From contig QANU01028716.1 in assembly GCA_003254905.1 (NCBI GenBank), positions 424,747 through 488,746 of the forward strand: a stretch of DNA of 64,000 bases, given 5' to 3'. Below the pieces are notes generated by a model. The model was not told the origin of the DNA. It made no database searches and was given only the letters and a program-made list of their open reading frames with translations. This document shows, in pieces, positions 12,263 through 23,100 of the stretch. Position numbers and translations under genes: made by a program. Each line of letters begins with the position of its first letter. Positions within the stretch are counted from its first letter, which is position 1. Source of the stretch: Nissolia schottii (lineage: Eukaryota > Streptophyta > Magnoliopsida > Fabales > Fabaceae).

Positions 12263-12959
12263 ATCAGAGCTAGTGTTTTCTTAATTTCGTTTCCCAAATG
12301 GTGAGGAGTTCACTGGATGTTTCCCCTTCTGTTTGGAGCTTTTCTTAATTGGATTCTCTTGTCACTTATTTTTTTTATCATTACTTACTGTTGCTATATA
12401 GCTAGGGTTCTTTGGTCTTGGTCTTGGTCTTGGTCTTTGTCTTTGTCTTGTGTATGTCTCTCTTAGAAGTAGGCACTTTTCTATCCAAAAAATGTCTTCC
12501 TCTTGTGAGTGAGCACCTAATGTTCGACTCATTTTCAAAGAGAGGATTTACAGTAGAGATGTAGAAGCTATTGGTCGTGTGCGGCACAAAAATTTAAAGT
12601 ACGGTGAGGAGGCACACATCAATTACTATATATATAATATTGAAGCTGCAATACAAATGTTGCTTTGTTTGAAGACAAAAGTAATAGTTCAAGTATTGAT
12701 TTATTTTACAGGATGCTTGTTGAGTATGAATATGATACGTTGACAATGGGAACCTTATGGCATTCATGATCTAATCTGCATACACTGCTATGCATGTTGT
12801 TGTTGTTGTTGCTCCATAAGTGTTTTCAGATTGGCTTATCTTCAAGAGATTCACGAATCAAAGAAAGTTGTCCACCAAGACGTGATATTAAGCAATTTAC
12901 TCCTTGAATGCCAATGGAACCCAAAGGATTCTGATTTTGGGCTTGCTAAGCATTTTGTG
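12263..12959 (+). pseudogene. Broken partial copy of the upstream receptor-like kinase
   Basis: Blocks from the kinase at 3709-7173 reappear in order. They are part of intron 1 (about 12263-12536, matching 5110-5794), exon 2 (12537-12620), exon 3 (12711-12770) and exon 4 (12830-12957, with the HRD region changed to a HQD-like sequence). The sequence then jumps directly to the 3' flank, so exons 1 and 5-7 are absent. Internal deletions and stops make it non-functional. Same-strand orientation and inclusion of the intron show that it arose by DNA-level tandem duplication, not retroposition. Drift is considerable, so the copy is not recent. Confidence 0.85.
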
Positions 12960-13023
12960 ATTGCGATTGTTGGCCCGAGTTAGATGATCCTGAGGCCTAC
13001 CACCCAGCTAACTTTGATAGAAG

Positions 13024-13251
13024 GAATTCTGCTATACGTACACAAAAAACCATACACCATACATACACCTCGTACTTATATACATAAAGTTTGTGTTTTA
13101 ACTCATGTAATGTTTGTACACTTAATTAAGTATAGTTGAGAGTATTATTTACAAGTTTGTAATGTTTGTGCACTCATGAGAATAAATTTTGTGCATTATT
13201 AATGGTGTATGTATGGGTGTATAAAATTGGGTGTACATGTAGTATTTTTGT
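13024..13251. mobile_element. MITE inserted in the kinase-copy flank, 9-bp target duplication
   Basis: Inverted ends pair around CTATACGTACAC...CCATACATACACC on the left and GGTGTATGTATGGGTGTAT...GTACATGTAG on the right. The flanks TGATAGAAG (13015-13023) and TGATGGAAG (13252-13260) form a 9-bp duplication with one change. The parental kinase flank at about 7554 holds the sequence once, as an empty site. A 9-bp duplication points to the Mutator superfamily. Confidence 0.7.
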
Positions 13252-13260
13252 TGATGGAAG

Positions 13261-14310
13261 CAATAACACTGCATAAACATCATTGCCAGCTTCATAGTAG
13301 GAAACAATGAACTCTACAGGAAACAACAGAAAACAAGTGAATAATCATTAACAAGTGATCCTAAAATGTATTAAATTGAGGTTCATAAATATTAATTTTT
13401 TCAATACAAAATTACATAAATATTTATACATCATTAAATTGTCATCAGTGTTTTCATTCTTTTAATTGGTGAGTTACACAGACTATTAGCAAAAAATGCC
13501 TAAAACCTTTGACCATCACAAATCTGCCATTCCTATTATTGTAAAGGAGGAAGTATATGCAGAATTAAAGGTTATCAGTTGCATATTTATTAGAGAAAAA
13601 GAATGTCAAAATACAAATACATAAGAATATAACCTGTTTGAACATTTTAAAGAATTAAAAACTTACAAAGAATGCTCCCTCTGTTCCAATTTTGAAGCCT
13701 AACTTTCCTTTTTGGGAAGTCTTCAAGATACGTTTCACATCTTGAAAGATAAAGTAGATTCTTAACTTTTTTTTCTATTTGCCTTTACTACTGCTTTTGA
13801 ATTCAACGAAGCTAAGGTAGCACTCGAAATAACACTATTGAATAGTAGATTGAACTACTAAATAGAACTTTGCATTGCAGATGTATGTGATGTTCTGTTT
13901 TAGAAAATAAGAAACATCTTTTGAGGAAAATGCAAATGGGTTATAAGAATAATCTTTTGATGAAAATGCAAATAGGTCATACTTTGTGTAAGAAAGGTAG
14001 AGCCAATTACCAGTTTGAACCATGAAACATGGCTTGGCTGCATCAGACCCTCAGCTTGTCAGAACTTCATACATGGGGCAAGATGGTTGGAAGAATTCTG
14101 GGTTTCCTTGCCGAGACAATTACTACCAATGAAAAAGAGCCACATCCATCAGGGCAAGATTTATAAGATGTGATTATTGGCTTAGTTATTGAGTACTTTT
14201 CATTCAAGACAAGAGGGTCATAATTTCGTCAACTTGCTTCGACAATAAACAGACTGATATATAATTATGAGAACTTACAATGTCAAATAGACCTCGCTAT
14301 CCCACGTCAT
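13261..14310. other. Spacer and NBS-LRR 3' region
   Basis: 13261-13295 is the displaced end of the kinase 3' flank. The sequence near 13674 (GCTCCCTCTGTTCC) looks like one end of a Stowaway-type MITE. 14030-14310 is less AT-rich and probably belongs to the 3' UTR of the NBS-LRR gene on the minus strand. No protein gene is seen. Confidence 0.4.
13674..13760. mobile_element. Possible Stowaway MITE end
   Basis: GCTCCCTCTGTTCCAATTTT resembles the CTCCCTCCGTTCC terminus of plant Stowaway (Tc1/mariner) MITEs. I could not find the opposite end, so this is a fragment at best. Confidence 0.3.
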
Positions 14311-17300
14311 TCAAGAAACCTGTTCACCATTAACTTTGATGTCGGGGATGTGAGAAATCTTGGGCCAAATTTGTCGGTGCTTGGTGTTGCAGCGCTCCGC
14401 CAGCAGAGGACATATATCAATTTCAAGTTTTGATAGAGAGGAAGGCAGCCTTTCGCCCGCCATATTCTCCAGCTTTTGACAATCTCCAATTTCTAATCGT
14501 TGGAGGGAGACGAAGCAGAGAAGCTCCTTGCACTCCAACGTCTCCAAACTTGGGAACTCCCAGAGACGCAGAATAGTGAGGGAGGGAAGCAGAGGCAGCA
14601 AACCCTCCTTTGGGAATGACTTCACACTCTCAAAGCCGCCAATAATGGTAAGATCAGTGATGCCCATGGATGGTACACCGCTAAATAGTTTCTCGCAATA
14701 TGGGACATAAAGTGACTTCAAGTTGGGCGGCAAACCCCCCTCCGGAAACGAATCAATTTCTGGGCAATTCCATATTTTGAGATGCTCTAAATTTGGAACA
14801 AGAGTGTTCATATGGCAGGGCAGCGACTTCAACTTGTCGCAGTTGTAGACTCCAAAACTAGTCATATTTGGCGCATGCAATCCTCCTCTTGGGAAGGACA
14901 CAAAATTGGGGCACAAATGGATGTCAAATTTGTGAAGAGCGGTAACTTGCGACTCTGACGCTGAGACAGATTCCAGATTTTGACACCCTTTTATTCCGAG
15001 AGTCATGAGATTTGGAAAGACCTCCAATGGCAACGAGGTGAGTGAATCGCAGCTATCAAATATATACAACTTCTCCAGCGACTCGTACTTGTGCTGTTGC
15101 AGCCCTGACAATTCTAGTCTTCTACAATGGATAATTCTCAGCCTTTTCAAAGATTGGGGTAAGCAATCCCCCGGCAGTGATATAGCAAACGAAAGATTCG
15201 AGATCGTTATATCTTTGAGATAAGTTTGGTGGCTGCAGATCATTGGCTGCACCATTTGGCATCCTCTAATTGATAAGGTGCCCTGAAAAAGCCGGAACAC
15301 TGCTTCATTGCTTTCATATATCTCTAACTTGCGAATTGCTGGAGACCTTGGCAAAGAAGAAACAAGTTGTTGGCATCCAAGAATTTCAAGTGCTTCCAAA
15401 GCAGGTAGGTCATCAGGAAGATCTCCTCTGAATTCGGGACAATTCCTTATTCCAAGGCTCTTAAGCAGAGGGAAAGCATCCACGTCAAATGAACCCCACA
15501 CCTTCCAACATGGCATATTACAAAATGACAGTTCTACCAGAGACGGAAAAGGCTTGGTTGCGGCAGCACACGAGGGATGATCATCCTTATTCTTGTAGAA
15601 CTCATCACCGATACTCTCGAGCCCGTCAAAATGTTCAATCTGCAAGGACCTGAGAGACTGTAGTTGTCCAAGTGAAGGCAGCATACAACAATTGCCACAA
15701 GACAACAGAGATAAACGAGTCATGTTCTGATAGGAAGAATGCCCTACCCAACTTGGAAATCTGGTGCCCTTGTACCCTAAGACTTGTAGTTCTTTCAAGC
15801 CATCGTGAGGTTGTAACTTGTCAAGTATTTCTCTCTCACTTTGCGTGTTCGAAACCATATCACCACTTGAAGACCAGTTCAAGTGCAGCTTGTCGATATG
15901 CGTCTTATCCGTTATCCTTGCCCCTATTGCTTCATCGCTATTGGCAACATTCTCCAATTTCATGATCTCAAGTGATCCATGAAGATCTGAAAGTCCTCCT
16001 AATTCTTTGATCCCATTTTCTTTATGCCTGCCCACAACAAAGTAACATAAAAGCTGCAAATGTTTTAATTTGCTCATCCCACCAGGCATTTCTTTTAAAT
16101 AAGTTCCCCTAATATCAAGATGCCGCAAATTCACAAGATTGCACATGCCACCAGGCAGCCTAGTCAGCTCATAACACCCAAGTAGCTTCAACGTTTGAAG
16201 ATTGTACAAGTCACACAATGATTCCGGCAATGTCTTGATCGTTGTCCGAGAGAGATCCAAGTAACGCAAATGAATCAATTCACCTATTGAATGAGGCAAT
16301 GCATCCAGTCCAAGGATTAAACAAAATGACAAAACCCTCAGGTATTTAAGCTTTGATAGTATGGCAAATGTTTTTCTTCCAAAGCTGGATGAATAACTCG
16401 AGATATTGATTGGCATGAATGTCCTCAAAAATTCTACTTTATCGATAGAATCTAAAGAAATTGGATGACTCAAGCCTCCATACGACAAATGACGAGTATG
16501 ACTACTCATTTTTTCTGCCTTACCAAGTTCTTCTAATCTAAAATAGTAGTCTCCGGCAAGGAAAATTGCCAAGTCATGAAAGAGATCATGCATCACAAAA
16601 AAAGCCTTGTCATTATCAACGTCCCTAAACTGTTTGAAAAACAATCTGGAAGCTAAATCATCAAAACACTCATAGCCAACTAATTCCAAAGTCTCTCCTC
16701 TCCTTGGCGGACGCAGAAGATCTTCTGCCATCCACAACAAGATTAACTCATCTTTGTCAAACTGATAATCTTTAGGGTACAATGAACAGTAGACAAAACA
16801 ACGTTTTAAATATGCAGGGAGATGGTAGTAGCTTATTAACAAGGCCGGAATAACCTTACTGTTTTTCACAGGAAATTCCCAAATGTCACTCCTTAATACA
16901 ATTTCCCATTCTTGGATATCATGCTTTGCCCGCAGCAAGCGTCCAAGCGTTTCTGCAGCTAATGGTAACCCTTTACACTTGTCGACGATCCTTCTACCAA
17001 TTTCTTCTAGCGTTGAATCTCCGTTTGATTCTGGAAAGCATGCATTGTCCGCAAACACTGACCAGCAGTAGTCCTCGGACAACTCATTGAGAAAGTAAGG
17101 GGAACAAGTTTGAACCACTGAAGCAACCTTTTTGCTACGAGTCGTGACAATAATTGTGCTTCCCACAGCCCCATGTTGGAAAGGGGTCTTAAAACTATTC
17201 CAGCTATCACCATCTTCACTCCAAACATCGTCTAGAACAAGAAAGAACTTCTTCACCGACAGCTTCTCCTTCAAATCGAGTTGAAGTAAATTAAAATCTT

Positions 17301-18063
17301 CAACACTGCAAGTGCTTGAAGAAATCCCTCCAATAACAGACCTCGTAATCTCGACAACATCAAATTCTTCCGAGACGCAAACCCATGCTTTAAGATCAAA
17401 CCCCTTCATCAAATCCTCGTTATTGTAGACCCATTGGGCCAAAGTTGTTTTTCCAATCCCACCCATGCCGACAATGGGGACAACAGATAACTGATCTTCG
17501 CTGCTCTCCTTCAACAGCTTGACTATGGCCTCTTGGTCGTCCTCCCTGCCATATATATTCCCTTTCACAAGAGACGTGGTAGGAATTCTCCATGACGAGT
17601 TATTATTATTATCCTTGTGCATCACAATATTCAAACCAAGGATATATCTCCTTTTCTCAAGATCTTCAATTTTCTTAACAACCTCCTCCATCTTATTCAC
17701 CAGCTTAGCATCATAGAAATCACGATAGCATTGGAAGCAATGGGGGGCTTTGAGACGAAGAGCACTAACCTCCTTTCGAGTTGCAGCCTTTGTGAGAACA
17801 CAGTCCAGCAAGTCATCAGCCTTGTAGACAGCATCCTTGAGGCTATCGACCCAGTCCTTCACGGGTTTGTTATCCATTTGTTTCCGCTCAGCGTCAGCAA
17901 GCAGAGCATCAGCAGCACACAGAGCAGTCTTAAGCCGTTCAACCAAGTCTTGGTCGAGCTTCTTGCCAACGATCAGGTTAATAGCCTCAGGTGAAAGGAA
18001 CCGATCGAAGAGAACGTTAATGAAGCCAGAGAGGAAAGCTCCACCAACAACTGCTGCTGCCAT
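14311..18063 (-). CDS. CC-NBS-LRR disease resistance protein (RPP13-like), single exon
   Basis: One uninterrupted frame of 1250 residues encodes an intracellular immune receptor. The N-terminal coiled coil (1-150) carries an EDVID-like motif (LKDAVYKADDLLD, about 75-87). The NB-ARC domain has the P-loop GMGGIGKTT (199-207), kinase-2 FFLVLDDVW (273-281), an RNBS-B-like segment STIIVTTRS (302-310), GLPLA (365-369), RNBS-D (CFVYCSLYPKDYQF, 422-435) and MHD (491-493). Leucine-rich repeats fill residues from about 560 to the C-terminus and are expected to sense effectors. All ATP-binding motifs are intact, so it is probably functional. It lies on the opposite strand inside a block conserved with Arabidopsis and so looks like a lineage-specific insertion. 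The 5' leader is pyrimidine-rich on the coding strand (18110-18150). Confidence 0.95.
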   Translation of the reverse strand: MAAAVVGGAFLSGFINVLFDRFLSPEAINLIVGKKLDQDLVERLKTALCAADALLADAERKQMDNKPVKDWVDSLKDAVYKADDLLDCVLTKAATRKEVSALRLKAPHCFQCYRDFYDAKLVNKMEEVVKKIEDLEKRRYILGLNIVMHKDNNNNSSWRIPTTSLVKGNIYGREDDQEAIVKLLKESSEDQLSVVPIVGMGGIGKTTLAQWVYNNEDLMKGFDLKAWVCVSEEFDVVEITRSVIGGISSSTCSVEDFNLLQLDLKEKLSVKKFFLVLDDVWSEDGDSWNSFKTPFQHGAVGSTIIVTTRSKKVASVVQTCSPYFLNELSEDYCWSVFADNACFPESNGDSTLEEIGRRIVDKCKGLPLAAETLGRLLRAKHDIQEWEIVLRSDIWEFPVKNSKVIPALLISYYHLPAYLKRCFVYCSLYPKDYQFDKDELILLWMAEDLLRPPRRGETLELVGYECFDDLASRLFFKQFRDVDNDKAFFVMHDLFHDLAIFLAGDYYFRLEELGKAEKMSSHTRHLSYGGLSHPISLDSIDKVEFLRTFMPINISSYSSSFGRKTFAILSKLKYLRVLSFCLILGLDALPHSIGELIHLRYLDLSRTTIKTLPESLCDLYNLQTLKLLGCYELTRLPGGMCNLVNLRHLDIRGTYLKEMPGGMSKLKHLQLLCYFVVGRHKENGIKELGGLSDLHGSLEIMKLENVANSDEAIGARITDKTHIDKLHLNWSSSGDMVSNTQSEREILDKLQPHDGLKELQVLGYKGTRFPSWVGHSSYQNMTRLSLLSCGNCCMLPSLGQLQSLRSLQIEHFDGLESIGDEFYKNKDDHPSCAAATKPFPSLVELSFCNMPCWKVWGSFDVDAFPLLKSLGIRNCPEFRGDLPDDLPALEALEILGCQQLVSSLPRSPAIRKLEIYESNEAVFRLFQGTLSIRGCQMVQPMICSHQTYLKDITISNLSFAISLPGDCLPQSLKRLRIIHCRRLELSGLQQHKYESLEKLYIFDSCDSLTSLPLEVFPNLMTLGIKGCQNLESVSASESQVTALHKFDIHLCPNFVSFPRGGLHAPNMTSFGVYNCDKLKSLPCHMNTLVPNLEHLKIWNCPEIDSFPEGGLPPNLKSLYVPYCEKLFSGVPSMGITDLTIIGGFESVKSFPKEGLLPLLPSLTILRLWEFPSLETLECKELLCFVSLQRLEIGDCQKLENMAGERLPSSLSKLEIDICPLLAERCNTKHRQIWPKISHIPDIKVNGEQVS
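17450..17471 (-). promoter_or_regulatory. Candidate miR482/miR2118 target site in the P-loop codons
   Basis: The 22 nt coding for part of GMGGIGK resemble the site at which the miR482/2118 superfamily cuts legume NBS-LRR transcripts and starts phasiRNA production. Compared with the miR2118 sequence I recall, about five positions differ, some of which could be G:U pairs. This is only a candidate. Confidence 0.35.
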
Positions 18064-19653
18064 GGTCCCAACAAGAGCATACAGTGAATCAGATTTTCAG
18101 ATTAGACGAGAGAGGAAGAAAAAAAAAAGAAAAAAAAGAAAAGAAAAAAGAATTGCTTCTAGGCTTTGGAAAGTTGTAAATGAACAATGGTGTTGGTCTA
18201 CATCAAGTTTAATCTTCAATGTGAGGTGCTCGTAATTCCATAGCTAGAACACATTGACTACACAAGGGTCGTGGGCCGAGCGCCGTCAGAAAGAAACAAA
18301 AATTCGGAATGCCTTGCCTTAGCTGTCCCTGTAATAATATCATAATATTCACCGCTGAAAAACTGGGTCACCGGTGGACCAGTCACAAATTCACCCTTGG
18401 AAAAGTATAAAAAAATCCCTAAAGTAAGTAGGACCCAATCCATGGGTGAGCAATTTTGCTTCCATCTTCTTCAAAGAGTAAAACCTCTTCCTCCAAATTG
18501 GTTTCATGTTATGGTTGTGTGTGTCTGTGGGAGTATTTTGATGAATAATGATGGCGTAATTTGCCTTGTTAATATGATTAAGAGCCAATATGAGCTATTG
18601 TCATATTATACATTGTATTATTTATAAAATCATGTTGATGCATAATTTATTTCAAGTTACACGATGATGCGAACCTATATCTATAACCTGGGATTAGAGT
18701 TCTGTAGATAGGATTAATTATAGTAACACAAGCCTTTTAGTGCAACCACCAAAGGAAAAAAGCATAAGGCAATGCTTGGCAAACTCATCGGTGGACCTGC
18801 TTAAAAAAGGACAAAAGGGGAACTATGAGAGGGTCTGGATTGGATGTTTTGGATCATAGCCTTGTGCTCCAAAGATTTCAAGGAGCATTGTCCAAGGCCC
18901 CTTTGTCAACTCCTATACTGTATGAATGTCATTTATGAAGACTACATCCTACCTTCAACAAAGCCCACAGGGCTTATCCATGATCCTATGAGATATCACC
19001 CCATAGCTTGTTACAGACCACTATCCTTTATATCCTTTTAGGCCATGCCGTTGATAGTTGATGCTAAGGGGAGCAAAAAATGGGTTTTTGTTTGTCTTAA
19101 GAATAAGTAGAAAGACCTTTGGCGGAAAGGGAAAAAGAGACGGTGATAATTCCCTGTCCACCTGAGGGCTCTAGTCTAACGAGACAACATCTTGATGGAC
19201 GAGCTTAGTCCAGTCCACTAGGAGAGCCTTCGAGCCCATGGTTAGGAGGGATTCGAGAGAAAGAAAGGGCAAGGGGGATAAAAAAAAACAAGTAAAAAGG
19301 GTTTATGAACACACAAGGAGAGAAGACATAAAACACACAACAATCCCCAAAATCCGAAGAACTCTAGAGAACCGAGAAAGTGTGTCTTTGGAAATACAAC
19401 TCTTGAGTTGAAAAGAGAGAATCATCAACAAGGAGCTTGGCCAAGAGGCTGAGGTTGTTCATCGTCCTGAGATCCACTCTCCATAGTATTCCTTCTGCTC
19501 GCAATCTCTTTCTCAAATCTCATATTAAGCTAACGAACTCAAGAATCTCATCATTTATACATTTAAACCTTGTTTAGCACTGAACGATTTAAACCACACG
19601 ATAAATAATCATTATATGATATGATGGATATATTTTTTTCAATTTTTATGTTA
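18064..19653. other. NBS-LRR upstream region and unrecognised mixed-composition tract
   Basis: 18064-18460 should contain the NBS-LRR promoter and 5' UTR. 18740-19560 is less AT-rich than the surrounding spacer, with open stretches on the plus strand (for example 18844-19041) that match nothing I know. It may be a remnant of a repeat. No gene can be supported. Confidence 0.4.
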
Positions 19654-20156
19654 GGGTAATGCTCATTTTGGTCCCTGAAAGTGTAAATTCGAGTCACTTT
19701 GGTCCTTGAAATTCAAAATTTAACTTTTTAATCTCTAGAATTATAAGTTGTAGGTCAAATTAGTCCATCCGTTTATTATCATTATTATATTGTCACATTT
19801 TTGTTGATTTATCAAATAAAAGGGAATATAACAACAATTGAGACTGCAAAATGAGTTGTAACTGCAAATGAGGTCACCAAAGCAGTTAACCGTGGTAAAT
19901 GAAGCTGCAATAGTAACTAAGATTTGTACTTTCAAGTGTTGTCATAGCCGTATATTTAGCTTTTAGCCTATGTTGTTCTCACATTCTCATTTAATACGAA
20001 AAATTTGTGAAAATATGTCAATACAATAATGATAATGAATTGGAGGACTAATTTGACTTACAACTTACAATTTTAAGGATAAAAAAATAAAAATAAAATT
20101 TTAAATACCAAAATGACTCAGACTTACACTTTCAATAAAAAAAATGAGCACCCCCC
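19654..20156. mobile_element. MITE with ~110-bp inverted repeats and 11-bp flanking duplication
   Basis: The left arm (from GGGTAATGCTCATTTTGG through GTCAAATTAGTCC) pairs over about 110 bp with the right arm ending ATGAGCACCCCCC. The flanks TTTTTATGTTA at 19643-19653 and 20157-20167 are identical. The duplication is probably 9-11 bp, as in Mutator-like elements. It is 503 bp long and carries no coding sequence. Confidence 0.85.
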
Positions 20157-20359
20157 TTTTTATGTTAGATAGTTACATGGATATATAACATTTAAATAGT
20201 TATCAATAATACAATTTTTTGAAAAAGTTAGATGGCGAAAGCAATTAAACACGAAAATCCCTTCTAGGTAAATAGGCAAAAACAAAAAATATTGGTCTAA
20301 AATGATGGCCCAAAAAAGGGGAAAAATCAAGCACAGCAAAAATGAGAAAAAAAAATTTA

Positions 20360-22380
20360 GAATAAAATGTGAAAAATGTCATATTTTTCAAATGAAGAAC
20401 TTTAAAAGTTGTTCCCAAATTAACCAATTTCCCTATAAATGCAGTCAATTCAAATTGACTCCTGTTTTACCTAAGCAAGAGTCGATTCAAATCGACTTTA
20501 TTTGAATCGACTCATTTAGGAGAAAAATCCAAAAAACATAGTCTTTCTAACTGTGTACCAAGGTTTAGAAGAAAAGTAAGGTTTCATTATATAATATGTG
20601 TGTTTACGATTGTTTATGGATACGTTTTATGGATGACTTGTTACATCGTTTTTTATTTATTTGTTGTTACTAACTTTATTCTTTAGGAAAAAAGTTAGGT
20701 TTCATTATATAATAGGTATGTTTATGACATGTTTATGGATATGTTTTGTTATTACTTGTTATGTTATTTTTTCGTTTAGTTGTTGTTACAAATTTTATTC
20801 TATATTTCATACGTAAGCAAGTTAGTCATAAAGAAATAACAAATTCAACAAAATGAGTCACATAATCAAGTAACATACTTTATAAAGTAACATGCATAAG
20901 TTAAGTTACATACATAAAGTTACACAAATAGTTGCATACAGTATATACAAAACCAAAATAACCGTAAACTATCTATTGAGGGAATCATGGTGTCAACCTT
21001 TTGGGACATAATATTTTCCTCCCTTGTGGCATGTCAGCGTGTGCCTCAGATGAATCGAACGACGTGGATGTTGCTGTTGAGCTCTCCCCTAGGACCCTCT
21101 TCACCCTATGATCTCAATGGAAAAGGTGGAGGAGATATTGCCTGCTCCAAGGCGCCAAGAAGATCTCACTTTATGACACTCGTGTTAAGGGGGAGGGCTA
21201 AGCCCAACACCAGCACCTGATGGGGAGATGATAACAGCAAGAACGATCAAATTTGCACCACATCTGCTTCAGTCCCCAAGAACCTGTCCTTCCACTATGG
21301 TGCAACTGGCGTGTGTGGAGTCTGCTGCTTTGGCGAGAAAACTTCGCCTAAAGACAGTATAGTGTCAACCTGGCCCAAAGCATAGAGAGTCGATGTAGCG
21401 ACAAATCTGGGATATGGCTCGTAGTGCTGCCAAAACCTTATCGATGCTTCCCCTTTTGAATAATGATTACTAGAAGCATATATCTACTATTGGGGGTACG
21501 GGCTCGGTCGACTCGACATCCACGTCGGCATTCGCATATGGTTATTATTGTTGTTGGGGGCCTCGGGTTCGCCATCCATCGGAATATCGAAGTCCTCGAT
21601 ATCAAACTAGATATCAAAGTCATTGGGGTCTTCGTATCGTCGTTGGGATGCACATGTCCCTCCCCTCCTCCTAACTAGTAGTGTATGTCGATCAGGAGCG
21701 AGAATCAGAACTGTAACTAGAGGTGGAGCTACAGATGCCTCATGTAAGGAACATCTGTTGGCAACTTCCTCAACGCTGACTCAATATCCTCCGCATCAAA
21801 CTGTAGAAACCTTTGCGACAAGACTGCATACCACTAAAAGTATTGGAGAAGGGCCTGGAGTCTGTAGAAAGGGAGTATGACACTACCTTTAGGTGCACCT
21901 AGTTCCCCGATTTGTCACACAAAAGGAACCCTCCGATCATGAACAAAATATATGCTCGGGTGCATTGCAGATTCGTCAACTTGTTTGTCAGCCCCTGTCG
22001 GTACAATCGAAGGTACATGGTCTGGACCCACTTAAGGTAGAAACTAGCCCCCTTTTTTGGACTGCTATGGGGACTTTCTTCAAGAAGTTGTTAACACAGC
22101 GCTCACTGACTCCTGCCCTCGAAGTGAGTGGCTCAATCTCCAATCCGTCCGGTAATAACTCGACCTTCAACGAGAAGGCCGAGTATCACAGCAACGTCCT
22201 ACAGTGTGACCATGTCGTACTGACCTACTCAGGACGCCACCCCTCTACCAGGGCACTGACCAACGCCCTGTCGTACTGGAATGCTGGCATGTCCCAAAAT
22301 TTGACGGACAACAGTCTTTACTCCATCAATGGATGCGGCTCACGAAAACTATAGTATCTTCGAGTCTCCAACACACGAGC
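20360..22380 (-). mobile_element. Decayed plant-mobile-domain (PMD) element
   Basis: The minus strand between about 22350 and 20990 has traces of a plant mobile domain protein, such as PAFQYDRALVSALVE and LQDVAVILGL-like segments, CVNNFLKKVPIAVQ, and GGFLLCDKSG. The PMD occurs in MULE DNA transposons and in some Ty3/gypsy elements, and I cannot tell which family this is. The reading frame is broken in several places, so it is a fossil. The 20360-20520 side shares a stretch with the second PMD remnant near 61600, including repeated GATTCAAATCGAC words. The right boundary is uncertain. Confidence 0.65.
20571..20804. repeat. Tandem duplication, ~115-bp unit
   Basis: Copy A (20571-20685) and copy B (20687-20804) share TTAGGTTTCATTATATAATA-like starts, GTTTATGGATA and ACTTGTTA..., TTGTTGTTAC. 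They have diverged moderately. They lie within the PMD element region. Confidence 0.65.
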
Positions 22381-23100
22381 CTGCAAAATTAGATAAAAAA
22401 TAATATTTAGACTAATTACACAAAAGTGGCTCGAAATAATTCATGAAAAGTGACTCAAAATAAAATTATAAAATAAAATAACACATTATGCATTCAAGTT
22501 CTCAAAAACTCTATAGATCGAACATTGAAACTCAATAAATACTCTATCCTAACAATCTACACAAAATATTTACATATATCTTATCAATTTACAATAACTC
22601 TATATATCTAACTAACCTTTACAACTCATTTACAAACCTAATTATAATTACTATTTTAATAATAAATCAATAAAAACATGTCAACACAATTATAATAATA
22701 ATAATAAATTAAATAATTAATTTGCCTAAAACCTAAATTTTAAAAATTAAAAAGTTAAAATTTAAATTACAATTAACCAAAATAACTCAATTTTACAATT
22801 TCAGGAACCATACTAAACATTACTTCGTGGAAAAAGTCAAAAACCATGGCCTTGTCCAAAATAAACTAACAACATGTTTTGAAATTCATTAATAAAAAAT
22901 TGAGAAAAATATATAATAGTAATGAAGTTTCTGGGTAATAGTGACACGCCACCCACCCACCCGCCACGCAGCTGCTAAACGCACTCGATGAACGCGTTGA
23001 AAGGAATAAACGAGAAGAGTATGAAACGAAGGTACGCGACATAATGACGGGCCAACGACATCGCTCCACGTGTTACCGTGACAAAAAAAATCAAGCACAG
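22381..23100. other. AT-rich spacer, then BPS promoter
   Basis: 22381-22860 is A-rich with no recognisable content. 22940-23100 turns GC-richer and contains CCACCCACCCACCC and an ACGTG core near 23067. This is a likely promoter for the BYPASS1-family gene whose leader begins around 23130. Confidence 0.4.

Noticed and set aside
18844-19041. 65-codon open frame in the mixed-composition tract
   Set aside because: No recognisable domain and no gene structure around it.
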